Shown: piece after piece, positions 34,307 to 43,995 of the stretch | Numbering within the stretch: the first letter of the stretch is position 1 | How the letters are laid out: each line of letters begins with the position of its first letter | Assembly: GCA_029531795.1 (NCBI GenBank) | Contig: JAPEIS010000001.1 | Location: 3,410,001 to 3,474,000, forward strand | Direction: 5' to 3' | DNA from: Sclerotinia nivalis | Taxonomy: Eukaryota; Ascomycota; Leotiomycetes; Helotiales; Sclerotiniaceae | Length of the DNA: 64,000 nt | Notes under the pieces: generated by a model | Seen by the model: only the letters and a program-made list of their open reading frames with translations | Databases searched by the model: none | What the model was told of the DNA's origin: nothing | Translations under genes and position numbers: made by a program

Positions 34307-34623
34307 CTTTATACTGCTTCCTCGCAGGATCCTTCACAAGCTCAATTCATTAGCTCAGGCCCAAAGCACAATTCCATGTCTTAAATAACTCGGAAAGCTA
34401 GTCACGTATTATTTCTTTGCAATAGGCGTGTAATTGAATGTGGTCTAAATGAATATAGTCTAAATGCATATAGTCTAAATCAAAATAAATACATCTTGCG
34501 CAAAAGGACCTTAGATCATCAAAAAAACAAAACCAATAACGCCTGAATCCCCCCTAACTCCCTACCCAGCCATAGCGTCTGGGACTACTATCAATCACTT
34601 ATAATCTCTATTGGAAAAGAAAT

Positions 34624-35774
34624 TTACTGCTCCGGGGCCCATTTGTCAGAGGTCTTGTACCTCTTGAGGACTTCCCTAGCTTCCAGGTCCCTTGCGTGAC
34701 GGCGGCTCTTGCCAATTAGCTCCTTAGTATCAACGTCAAAGCACCCAGTTGTGACGGTAGCCGAGCAGAGGGGGTAGGAGATCTTGGTGCTCATGTCGCA
34801 GTATCAACGTCAAAGCACCCAGTTGTGACGGTAGCCGAGCAGAGGGGGTAGGAGATCTTGGTGCTCATGTCGCAGTACGTGCCGTCCTGGGTTGACACAA
34901 ACGATGGGCCACGAGAAGTCTCGCTCCCGCAGACCTCTGATGCGCTATGAGCCTTGTAGTCGCTAATGATAACGTGGCCTGGCTGATTGATGCTGCCGTC
35001 CGAAGTAGAGTTGGTAGCTGAAGACATGTCGCGCTTGTTGACTGTACCAGGCGTGAAGAGCGCGCTGAAGTCTTTGTCAGACCCGTCGGCGTTATACTGT
35101 AGCGGCGGCGAGAACATAGGGGGCTCCTGGTTGTAACCCGGGTTGACAGTCAGTTGGCCCCACTGCAGGAATCGAGCCTTTGAATTGCACAAGGTGGCAT
35201 GGTTTTTATTGTATTCACTGACGAGCGCCTGGTCGCCGTTGAAGTCTGGCATGTGCATGCTCATGGCGATAAAACGTAGACCGTCTGAGTGGTCGGCGTC
35301 GATCCAGGTGCACTTAGGCTGATAATTGTCACTTCCAAACTTGGCCGTGGACGGGTACCAATCGCCACCGCATGTATATCCGACATCGCCCATCCAGTTC
35401 CAACTGACACCGTTGCCTGACACAGTAACGTAGGTAATGCAGATCGCGTCATTGTTAACAGTAGTCAGCTGGATATACTCCGGCTGTCCGGTAGCACCTT
35501 GGTCTTGAGTGACAGTTATAGGTTTGTTGTTGCTCGTGCCTGCTTTGATCTTCTCGCCTTTCGAGGGCATAAACTGGCCGAGGCGGGCACCCTCTTCGTT
35601 CCAGATTGAGATGGCAGGAACAGCGCCGCCGAAGGTGCCTGCGTTTCCATTGGGCCCGATACCAGCGCCAATCTCGACAGATGTGGACGAGTCAACGTTT
35701 TGAGCATCTCGGATTGAGTCGGAAAGCGAGATGGCAAAGGGTATCAGGGCGCCGACGTTGATGATGGCGTTCAT
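34624..35774 (-). pseudogene. Secreted fungal protein gene broken by a 74-bp tandem duplication
   Basis: The frame from ATG 35772-35774 runs 327 residues: a short hydrophobic N-terminus (INVGALIPFAISL) that could be a signal peptide, an extracellular-looking body with paired cysteines (ICITYV, YTCGGDWY, KCTWIDADHSDG, LHCTLCN-like ATLCNSKARF) and an NKR site near residue 247 suited to Kex2-type cleavage. It stops at 34791 because a perfect 74-bp repeat (34726-34799 and 34800-34873) shifts the frame. Without one copy the frame continues to TAA at 34624-34626 and totals 358 residues. The function is unknown; the family is widespread in ascomycete secretomes (recalled). No introns. Confidence 0.75.
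34726..34873. repeat. Perfect 74-bp tandem duplication
   Basis: AGTATCAACGTCAAAGCACC at 34726 recurs at 34800 and the two copies are identical for all 74 bases. The length is not a multiple of three, so it frameshifts the secreted protein gene it lies in. Identity implies a very recent event or an assembly error. Confidence 0.95.
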
Positions 35775-36046
35775 GGTGAAGTTGTACTGAGATGGAAATA
35801 TTGGTGATATCTGTTGATTGATTGATTGATTGATTTAATTAACGTCCACACTGAATCAAAGACTATCTAGGACGGTTAAGAGCTCAATCGAGCTCTTAAC
35901 AGATAGCTATGGATAGTACTATCTAAATAGCATACAGGTTTGTATATATTTTTGATAAAGGAAATGAAAACTAATACTGGAGAGCAAAGCCCGGCCTCTA
36001 TACAGCATCGCATATAAAGATAAAAATACCAATCAAAGCATTACAT

Positions 36047-36655
36047 TCATAATTTTCCAAATCCGATCCCTCTATCAATCAAATCCAAACAACCTTCCTT
36101 CACATCAACTCTTTGTCCTGTTCGTAACTTCCCAGCGATCATGCCTTGCCTAATATCGACTTCATAGAACCCTCCAAACCATAAGGATATTAATCCTACA
36201 AGGTGCCCCAATCCTGTATGTAGTATATCCTCCACCGAATTCTATGGCAGATACGTCATTAGCTCGAATCGTTCCACGCAGCTCCTCCAAGTATATGAAT
36301 TGTTGTTGTTTTGATTCGAATCGAAGGAGGTAAAGCCTAAACCTTAAAACCGAATTTGATAAATCGCACCCAATGCCCCAAAGGGATCTTGGAGATGATT
36401 TTGTAGTATATTGTCGTAGATGATAGTATTGTCCTCTGTTTCGTAATAAAAGTAATATTGTAGAAAGCACAATCCGATAATGCGATTGTCAAAAAACCGA
36501 GATCTGGCCTTTGCCATCAGCCAACTCGGAGACAAAAAACATCGCGATCGGGTGCCTCTTCCTCTTCCAATCACCACGACTCCATCAAATGACTCAAACT
36601 TAGCTCTGCAGACTCTAATAATTAAATAAAAGAGCTGGAGGTTCGTAGAGGACAC
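36047..36655 (-). pseudogene. Degenerate hypothetical gene in three frames
   Basis: Minus-strand frames 36655-36344, 36470-36162 and 36235-36047 overlap and each looks protein-like in turn: FESFDGVVVIGRGRG, then LEELRGTIRANDVSAIEFGG, then GGFYEVDIRQGMIAGKLRTG. They may be one gene with two indels. No family is assigned. Confidence 0.3.
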
Positions 36656-36889
36656 CGCGTACAGGTGTTGAGTCTTGTCCTCCTGATATCTGTTGATATT
36701 GATGGGAGTGTCAAGGTCAATTCAGTTAACGTTGCGTTGTAAAGGTAATATATAGTTAGTCTAGAAGAACTAAGAGGGTTCTTGAGGGGCGAATAAGGGC
36801 AGATGATTGAAGCTGGAAGTAAAGTATTGATGATACAGAATAGAAAGTCGAGCAAGTGGGCGTTCTTATAGACACGAAACCAGTTCCAA

Positions 36890-37285
36890 AATAGGAAAAT
36901 GATCCAAAGCATCTATCCTACTTAGCTATGCCTACAAAGCATAGCTGAATTATTGTTGATGCTGTGTTGATATTGGTATCCTATCTAATTATATCTACAA
37001 AGTATAGAAATAAAAAAATGATCCAAAGTATCTATCCTATTTAGTTATGCTTGCAAAGTATGGAAATAGAAAAATGATCTAAAGCATCTATCCTATTTAG
37101 CTATGTTTGCAAAGTATGGAAATAGAAAAATGATCCAAAGTATCTATCCTACTTAGCTATACTTGCAAAGTATGGCTGAGTTACTGTTGGTGTTGTGTTG
37201 ATGTTGGTATCCTACCCAGTTGTGTTTGCAAAGTATAGAAATAGAAAAATGATCCAAAGCATCCATTCTATTTAGCTATGCCTGC
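36890..37285. repeat. Minisatellite of about 57-bp units
   Basis: Units of the form AAATAGAAAAATGATCCAAA followed by GCATCTATCCTATTTAGCTA and TGCTTGCAAAGTATGG recur about six times with substitutions. Some units carry an extra GCTGAGTTACTGTTGGTGTT arm, giving a higher-order pattern. Two types of unit alternate. It ends in a shorter repeat at 37285-37385. Confidence 0.85.
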
Positions 37286-37385
37286 AAAGCATGGCTGAGT
37301 TACTGTTGGTGTTACTGTCGGTGTTACTGTCGGTGTCGGTGTCGGTGTTACTGTTGGCGTTGGTGTTACTGTTGGTGTTGCTGCT
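37285..37385. repeat. GTTACTGTTGGT microsatellite
   Basis: Imperfect 6- and 12-bp units (GTTACTGTCGGT, GTCGGT, GTTGGC) follow directly on the minisatellite. It generates an artefactual Leu/Val-rich ORF at 37291-37485. Confidence 0.85.
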
Positions 37386-37522
37386 GGCGGCTCAGCGGGT
37401 AGCTACAGCGACGCCTCGAAATAGATGGGGATCCTACAGCCGCATCTCTAATTATGGGATGGCATCCACCTCGCCGGTGCGTTAAGAATTATCTTCATGT
37501 CAAGCGTTAGCATTTTCAGAGT

Positions 37523-37530
37523 ATATAAAG
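37523..37530 (+). promoter_or_regulatory. TATA box of the 37667 gene
   Basis: TATATAAA, about 140 bp upstream of the ATG, followed by a pyrimidine-rich tract (CCGTTTCCTTTTCCTTTCCG) typical of fungal promoters. Confidence 0.5.
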
Positions 37531-37666
37531 AGAGTTTGAAGTCCCCGTTTCCTTTTCCTTTCCGCAGACCAATCTCGCATTTCTTTCCCTACATCGACGT
37601 TCGAACAATACAAAAGCTTTATCCATATTCCATATATCACTGCATTTCCTTCATCCTTACACCACA

Positions 37667-38512
37667 ATGCAGCTTTCTTTCAATTTCAATCGGGGTGTGA
37701 GCCTCACAGCACTCATCTTCTTCCTTCTCTCGATTCTGAACATTGCAATCGGCGCACCTCTATCCCAGAACGGTGTTAGTGAGAAGTCTTTAACTGCACG
37801 AGCAGTTAAAGGATCCACGATTACTGTAAACGAGTACATGGCGTACCTTCAACAGTACTATCCAAAGACCGATCAATACATAGAATACAGCGGCTACTCA
37901 GAACCCCAAGTAAAGGCGTTCCAAGCAAAGAACCCTGGCTACTACTACTACGACGACTTCTTCAATGCCGCGAACCCCAATTCGCACTGGGATGAGGCTT
38001 TTGGGGCGGATAAGCGTGAGGATGATGCTGAAGCATCTGGCGAAGCTATATCAAAGGTTGCTACCGATAAGATTACAGTCTTTGGTGCTGCGCAATGGGA
38101 GACAGCAGGAGCAGCATCCTTCTATGCAACTACTGAAGCTAAAATAAACTTGGTTAGACTTGCATCTGGAGATCTTAAGTCCATTAACCATATGGCTAAA
38201 GATGCAACAGACCTATCGGAAATCATGGCTACAGAAGACGCCAAGGGGCTTCACTATAACGCCGGCTATACGGAGGGAACCGCAAACAATTCTGAGGCTT
38301 ATTGCGACACCCCAGAATGCGATAGCCCTGAAACAAACTCTGAAAGAAGCAGCAGCGCAAGCAACAGCGTATATGGTGATCCTGCCGCTCAAGAAACTCC
38401 AATCGGTGACCCTGCGGATCCACATGATCCAGCGACCACTGACCCTAAGCCGACTACGACTACTACTACTGACCCAGCGGTTGTTGAGGACCCTGGTGAT
38501 ATTCACATCTAA
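37667..38512 (+). CDS. Secreted protein, 281 aa, effector-like
   Basis: The gene is a single intact exon from CACCACAATGC to TAA 38510-38512. Residues 1-30 form a clear signal peptide (basic start, then LTALIFFLLSILNIAIG, cleavage near IGA-PL). A propeptide-like stretch follows, then a Tyr-rich region (NPGYYYYDDFFNAANP, residues 89-104), a KR site near residue 116, a helical middle (AQWETAGAASFYATTEAKIN) and a C-terminal low-complexity tail rich in Thr/Pro/Asp (PTTTTTTDP). Only two cysteines are present (AYCDTPECD), close together. There is no catalytic motif and no GPI signal. It probably acts outside the cell; an effector role is speculation. A TATA box lies 140 bp upstream. It is transcribed away from the minisatellite. 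Confidence 0.85.
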   Translation: MQLSFNFNRGVSLTALIFFLLSILNIAIGAPLSQNGVSEKSLTARAVKGSTITVNEYMAYLQQYYPKTDQYIEYSGYSEPQVKAFQAKNPGYYYYDDFFNAANPNSHWDEAFGADKREDDAEASGEAISKVATDKITVFGAAQWETAGAASFYATTEAKINLVRLASGDLKSINHMAKDATDLSEIMATEDAKGLHYNAGYTEGTANNSEAYCDTPECDSPETNSERSSSASNSVYGDPAAQETPIGDPADPHDPATTDPKPTTTTTTDPAVVEDPGDIHI

Positions 38513-38742
38513 ATAAGAGTAGACTACAAGCCATTGCTTATCGCCGAAGCCTGCAGGAGGAGGGAGCCGGGAGCACGAGGCCGAGAGAAGATTGTTTCAG
38601 GGACGGAATCACCACCTTTCTTTTATTACGCTTAGCTAGTCTGGTTAGAAAATGCAAGAGACTGTTTTTGTTTTGATATAAGCTCAAAGCTGACCGAGGG
38701 TCCGTCTGGTTGAGGTTTCGCGTGCACTATCGTCTCTTGTCA

Positions 38743-39002
38743 TATAGTGAAGTGTCATTAGTTTGCACCCCCCGGTCTTATTATTATCATGCCGCTTTAA
38801 TTAAATGCCTTAAAGCATTGCGGGTGATTTAGTGTCTTATGCCCTGGAAATATAGCGCCCTTAGTGCTAGTTATCGCTAACCTTTCAGGGTGCTTACACT
38901 ATTTACACTATGTTTTGACATTCTTTTTTTAAGAGCAGCAGCGTGCACGGACTACATAACCTGGTGCGGGGTGCAAACTTATGACACCCCACTATCACTA
39001 TA
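38743..39002. mobile_element. MITE, 260 bp, related to the adjacent mariner
   Basis: The left end TATAGTGAAGTGTCATTAG continues to TTTGCACCCC; the right end is its inverted relative (GGGGTGCAAACTTATGACAC, then ACTATCACTATA). No ORF. The terminal ATNAGTTTGCA motif resembles the ATAAGTTTACA in the ends of the mariner beginning 16 bp further on, so the same transposase could have moved both. Confidence 0.75.
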
Positions 39003-39177
39003 GCTGAGAAGGTGCGTACAGTAAGCGATCATAAGTTTACATGCCCTACCAAAACTAGCATCAGTATTACATTGCAAATAAATACATATCAAAACAACCA
39101 CCCATTATTAGCACTCAATTTTGAAACACAACATATTAGTTTACATGCTCTTTCATGCCCTAAAATTCCACCTTTCC

Positions 39178-40273
39178 CTAGTACTTTGTGTGCCACCCCT
39201 TCGCCCTAATGCACGCTGCTACCCGATATGGCATACTATCAGCAACCTGCTCAAATAAGCTATCAGGTAACTCGTCCCATGCTTCTATAAGAGCTCTTTC
39301 TAATGCCTAGATAGCTCCTTCTGATTTCCCCATAGTTAGAAGCTCTAGGTACTGTTCTAGCACAAGATTTTTCAAGTGCCACCAGATATGCTCAATTGGA
39401 TTTAGGTCCGGCGAGTAAGGTGCCCAATCTGTCAAGGGTATTGCCATATCCTAAAGCCACTGCGTAACTGCACGAGCAGTATGTATAGGAGCATTGTCCT
39501 GCATGAATATAAGACCCGGTTCCCGGCATTTAGGCATTTGGTCGTCGAGTAATTCGAGGTAGGAGCGAGCAGAGTACCTATGCTTTTTGGACTCGAAGTC
39601 ATAGTCTAAAATATAACTTCGAGCGTTGCACCTTGCCCTTAATGGACTAAAAGCATCCCCAAACCATTACAGATATATCCCTTAACTTTGCATATGTCTG
39701 TACCATATTAGGATTCTACTTCTCTGCTGGTGTACGAAAGCATTACTCTCTTGCTTTACCCCGACCCCGCTCTGCAGAACACTCGTCACTCCACATATAT
39801 TTCCTCCACTCTGCTAGTGTCCAATGCCCCTGTGCTTTGCACCACAGGTATCTCTTCCTAGCCACTGCTTCTATGAGCTCGGGGAGCTTTGCAGCACGCC
39901 AGTTGCGGATACCAGACGGTTCAAGCATACGCTTAAGGGTAGAGGGGTGAAATGTGAACCCTAGAGCTTGCTTTACTTGTGCATACGTATTCTTTGGGTA
40001 TTTTCGAATACAGCGAATAAGGCGTCGAACATCATGATCTGTATACTCTTTTGGCCGGCCGGTTGGAGGTTGGGACTCACCTTCTATACGTAGTGAGTCT
40101 TGAGAGAGGGTAATTCGGACTGTGGATTGTGGCTCTAAAAGTGCATGTGCAATGTCGAATGGTTTATGACCTAAAAGAGAAGCCCTAATAATCTGTCCTC
40201 TTTTATATGAAGTGAGCTCCTTCTTGATTTCATTCGGGCATGTAGGCCCTAGAATACAACATAGGGTTGACAT
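39178..40273 (-). pseudogene. DD34D-like transposase with RIP stops
   Basis: The first 176 residues are open: an N-terminal helix-turn-helix region (KRGQIIRASLLGHKPFDIAH), a second DNA-binding part (TGRPKEYTDHDVRRLIRCIR), then WSDECSAERG with the first catalytic Asp. Beyond the first stop (39743) the frame carries MVWGCF, then FMQDNAPIH with the second Asp near 39500, then WAPYSPDLNPIEHIWWHLKN with the third near 39400, ending GWHTKY at 39178. The stops visible after ARE, in EK*NP and in GCF*S fall where the family has Trp. Intact enzymes cut and paste the element at TA sites. Confidence 0.85.
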
Positions 40274-40295
40274 ATAAGGGTTTGAAGTTGATAAT

Positions 40296-40502
40296 TGTTG
40301 GTATCAATTGATAAGGTTCAAAGTGTAAAGTACTTTAGTCTATTTGATAAAACTTGTTTCTTGATTGTCACTATTCTATATTGAAAGAACGAACTCCTTA
40401 AATATATATTGAAGGAGCTCGTACAGCCCCTTATGATTACATGATCTAATACGATCATATGATTTAACTACGGTTCATGATCATATGACCGTGATCCCGA
40501 CA
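40296..40502. mobile_element. 207-bp solo LTR in the mariner 5' region
   Basis: It starts TGTTGGTATC and ends GATCCCGACA, so the ends are TGTTGG/CCGACA as in copia LTRs. It is flanked by perfect 5-bp duplications ATAAT (40291-40295 and 40503-40507). No ORF. It contains a run of ATGATC/GATCATATGA half-palindromes at 40430-40490. Confidence 0.85.
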
Positions 40503-40720
40503 ATAATGTTGAGGAGAAAGGATCACAGTTCGCGAATTTTCGTGATTCTCGTGTAAACTTTTGAGCTAGTATTGTAGATGTTGACATTTGACAATCAGGA
40601 GAGATATATTATTAGGTAGTTCTACGATGTAAATAGCCATTGCAGGGCCAAATTTCGAATCCTGCCAACCGTCAATCGGAAGCATAACATGTGACCTGGG
40701 GATGGATGATGTCAAAAAGA

Positions 40721-42241
40721 GCGGCTGTTATATTAGTATCTTATTTAATTAAACTCGTACCCTTTTAATATTCTAGTACCCTTTTTGATATATTAGTACT
40801 CTATTTGACTAAACCCATACCTTCTAATTGATATACTACTACTATTGATCTTTAAGTTAGTACTTCTAATATTTCAATTAAGTACAAGTCTTTCAATACT
40901 TAAAATAAAATTTTGTTTTCAATTCTATAATTCTACTTCTAATCAAGCTGAATCTAAATTTATAATTTTTATTTAATTTATATATAATGCTATAAATCTA
41001 TATTCAATTAAAGTTATTTCTATATTACGATCGCGGATCTTATAATAATCGATTATATAAATACACGATACGATTTAATTGATTTTGTATAGAATTGAGA
41101 TAGTTTTGTAATCAAGTGTAGAAAACACGACGGAAACGGTTACAAAATAATTAAGTTGAAGTTGTATATTTTTTATTAAACTAGATTGAGTTGGAGTGGT
41201 TATATAGACCCTTTTGGAGTCACGTTACCTGCCTCCCTTTTGATACTGTATCTAGTGTATATAGACTTTATTAGTGTTGGATCATATAATAAAACATTAG
41301 AGTTTTCGAAGATTTCTAATGTTTCTGAAGTATTGAAGTTTCGAGGGCTCTTAATACTCTCAATACGAAGATTTATATAATTAGAATGAATTTCTTTTAT
41401 AAAACTTCGTATTCACGAACAATTATTAGTTTAAATATTATAATTACTATATAATACAATCATTTATATTTTCATTTTGTCAAACCTTTATTTGATCCTT
41501 AATAGAAATCATTACGGTCTTTTTATAAATCTCTTAATTACTTCTTAGTGATTGAGAATTGTATTACAATTCTAGTAATTGTTAAGATCACATAGGCAAA
41601 TAATCAATTAGTCGTAAAACCGTAGCCAAACTTTTCATTACCCTTTCTAATCATGAATAAACTATTACTTTTAAGTTCAATCAATAAAGAGATATCAGAA
41701 CGTCTATAGTTCGCCACCATTCCTGTCCTTTCATAAGCAATACAAAGAAGCTTGTTTACTAAACATTCCAAACTGATCGATGATGTTTCTACGCTGATGA
41801 TTCGAAATGAGAACGCCTCCGTTTAGGTTTCTTGTTTTGACGAAACTGTTGCGTGATCGTAACAGTAATTTAGATTCACTTAAAGCTTTGAGACTTAAAC
41901 CTCTATATTATTTTCTAAATAATTTCAAAATCAGAAGATCTTATAAGAATCAGAAAATTTTCTTTAATAATTAATTATATAGTACTAAGTCGTCGTACAA
42001 ATATAAAACTTATATCTTTGAAATCTACTAATTGAGCTCTATAACTTCTATTTAGATATTTTTTATTTTTGTTTAATACTTAAAAAGATATTAGTACTTG
42101 AAAAAGAAGAGTACTAATATAAAATAATTTAGTAATTTATATAGTTAATGTAAAGATTTTAGACCCAAAGAAGCTTAGTGGGGTAGTAGAATAATAAAAG
42201 AGTACGAGTTTAATTATTTAGAGTACTATTATATCAGCCGC
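40721..42241. mobile_element. 1.5-kb element with long terminal inverted repeats, no transposase
   Basis: The left GCGGCTGTTATATTAGTATC and the inverse of the right AGTACTATTATATCAGCCGC agree along roughly 65 bp, including TTAATTAAACTCGTAC on both sides, and contain repeated AGTAC words. The interior has no ORF and is partly filled by an LTR (41023-41864). No target duplication is evident, so the superfamily cannot be named; long inverted ends and no coding capacity suggest a non-autonomous DNA transposon (MULE-like or similar). Confidence 0.7.
41023..41864 (+). repeat. Solo LTR of the gypsy-4 LTR family
   Basis: It starts TATTACGATCGCGG (probably TGTTACGATC before RIP) and ends CGTGATCGTAACA, its inverse. 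The block at 41380-41560 (AACAATTATTAGTTTAAATA; AGAAATCATTACGGTC) matches the gypsy-4 LTR and the LTR at 46273. It lies inside the inverted-repeat element, hence inserted after it. Confidence 0.6.
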
Positions 42242-42911
42242 CGGATGAGGGATCGTGTTGGTTGTCGAGTGGCTGCGCCGTGTAGGTACTTTCTGTATAG
42301 TCCCGCCAACTCCTTATTTTTAGAGATGAATCTGCTATAGTAGTAGTAGTAAATTTATAATCGATTTGATCTAATTATAGTTAATACTACACAGATCATA
42401 CGATCTACTATTGATATATACAATATAGAGTTATATAGGAAAAAGAAAATTATTATAAATAAATAATCTACAACCCCCCGGAAGATCTCCGAGTGTCTAT
42501 AATAAGAACTTATAACGTTAAGTATATATAATTTGTAATATTCATAGAGATAACGATGATTAATTAGTATTGGTTGTCCTGCTTAATCTAATCGGATTAG
42601 TATATGTTTCCCCGCCTACCTTGTATGGTGCCGGGGGTCCTTCTGTATTTCGTTGGTTTTTTCCTTTGTTTGTTGATGTATGCCTTTGTTTATGAGGCGT
42701 AGCTTTCCGCCCCTCTTCCTGCGCGTTCCCGTGCGGCGCATTATGCCTTGGTACAGTGAATTCCGTTTGGAATGCGTTTACTTTCTTGATTATAAGGTAT
42801 TTATACCTTGTTGAATCTGCTATATACATATATATATATATATTCCTTAAAGGTCTGCACATCGCCTTCGCATTTGTATTCCTTTGCAAGACTCACACCT
42901 AGTCCTTCGCT

Positions 42912-42942
<31 letters not shown>

Positions 42943-43026
42943 ATAACCCTCGTCTACATTTCCGACTTCCAATACCAAAGCACCTTTAACATTATCATTA
43001 CCACAACAAAGTCCTCTACTGTAGTC
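42242..43026. other. Intergenic and promoter region of the ankyrin gene
   Basis: It contains a minus-strand ORF (42560-42889) without family support, an ATATATATATATAT run near 42825-42841 and a CGACCA hexanucleotide repeat (about five units, 42913-42942) that lies in the likely 5' leader of the ankyrin gene. Confidence 0.45.
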
Positions 43027-43995
43027 ATGGCGGAATTGACTATGGCAGACCTAGAACCTGGCCCGGGCATATACCAGTCATCAAGAGAAGTATTCGACGT
43101 ACTTATCGGCGAGGACGCCGCCCTCCCTCTTATTGAGGCACTCTCCTTGGGCGACAACACAACACTACGAAGCATGCTCTTGCAGCCACAGTGGATTAAG
43201 ATTGCGCTTAAAGAGACGCATTGCATTTATTTCCAAGAGTGCCCAATCGATGATAAGAACTATGTGCGAACCGTAATGGCGATGCCAATGTCGACCCTCG
43301 TACGGGCAATAATTATAGCAGCTAGGGACGGCCACGCTGCAGCTGTTTCGACTTTACTTAGCTTCGCATCGCAACAAGGCATAAAACCCATGTCTGTTAT
43401 AACAAGGTGGGCAGTTGATAGGGCCATCAACAATGGACACGCCGCTGTATTCGAGGCAATGGCATCTATAGACCCAAAAGTTGCCACTTTTCCACTCGGT
43501 CATGGCAATCAGCCACTTGTTCAAGCTGTAAAGCGAAGGAAAACCGAAGTAGTCGCTGTACTTCTTCAATATGGCGCAAATCCGATACATACTAAAAAAG
43601 TCAATAAAGTCATGAGCTATGCTTCGTCTCTTCTGTCTTTCGCCGCTAAGGCTGAAGGTGCTCGCATGACTGAATTGCTGTTGAAGCACGGTGTCTCCGT
43701 CGCTTGTTCTGGCGCATTACACACCGCTGCAGAACTTGGCGCTCTCGATACTATGCGCCTCCTAATGCAGCACGGCGCTGACGTGAACGAGGTACTTCCG
43801 GCAGACACTCTAACGCGATACTATAACTCCCTACATCCTATCTGGACGCCAATGCATTTCGCCGCTTCTGGTGGCCAAGTCGATGCCATGAAGCTGTTAG
43901 AGAGTAACGGAGCACGCTCTGATGCGAAGGATGGGAATGGAAAAACCCCTGCGCAACTGCTAGAGGAATACAAGAATGATGACACCGATGTTTGA
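43027..43995 (+). CDS. Ankyrin-repeat protein, 322 aa
   Basis: An intact single exon. ATG 43027 (MAELTMADLEPGPG) is preferred over the in-frame upstream ATG 42808, because the upstream part is repetitive (HDHDHDHDH) and hydrophobic only by chance. Ankyrin units are visible at about residues 94-125, 127-155, 160-190 (NQPLVQAVKRRKTEVVAVLL), 203-235 (GARMTELLLKHGVSVACSG), 236-270 (ALHTAAELGALDTMRLLMQH; GADVNEV) and 281-314 (TPMHFAASGGQVDAMKLLES). There is no signal peptide or membrane span. Ankyrin repeats mediate protein-protein contacts; the partner is unknown. Codon use is normal with no RIP stops. It stands alone between transposons. Confidence 0.85.
   Translation: MAELTMADLEPGPGIYQSSREVFDVLIGEDAALPLIEALSLGDNTTLRSMLLQPQWIKIALKETHCIYFQECPIDDKNYVRTVMAMPMSTLVRAIIIAARDGHAAAVSTLLSFASQQGIKPMSVITRWAVDRAINNGHAAVFEAMASIDPKVATFPLGHGNQPLVQAVKRRKTEVVAVLLQYGANPIHTKKVNKVMSYASSLLSFAAKAEGARMTELLLKHGVSVACSGALHTAAELGALDTMRLLMQHGADVNEVLPADTLTRYYNSLHPIWTPMHFAASGGQVDAMKLLESNGARSDAKDGNGKTPAQLLEEYKNDDTDV

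Larger units (their letters stand above)
39019..40574 (-). mobile_element. Complete but dead Tc1/mariner-type element hosting a solo LTR
   Basis: The ends CAGTAAGCGATCATAAGTTT (left) and the inverse of AAACTTTTGAGCTAGTATTG (right) form imperfect inverted repeats of about 25 bp, flanked by TA (39017-39018 and 40575-40576). The transposase lies on the minus strand (39178-40273). A 207-bp solo LTR sits between the transposase start and the right end. Without that LTR the element is about 1.34 kb, the usual size for fungal members. The borders were found by matching ends, not by comparison with another copy. Confidence 0.75.

Noticed and set aside
37291..37485. 64-codon Leu/Val-rich ORF that looks like a membrane segment
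   Set aside because: It is a translation of the GTTACTGTTGGT microsatellite.
40660..40690. tRNA T-loop-like TTCGAATCCTGCC
   Set aside because: No matching D-arm, anticodon arm or acceptor stem at the right distance; the T-stem pairing also needs an over-long loop.
42560..42889. 109-codon minus-strand ORF
   Set aside because: No family features; overlaps a microsatellite and the ankyrin gene leader.
42808..43026. N-terminal extension of the ankyrin protein
   Set aside because: The 73 extra residues come from AT microsatellite and CGACCA repeat; a better start is ATG 43027.
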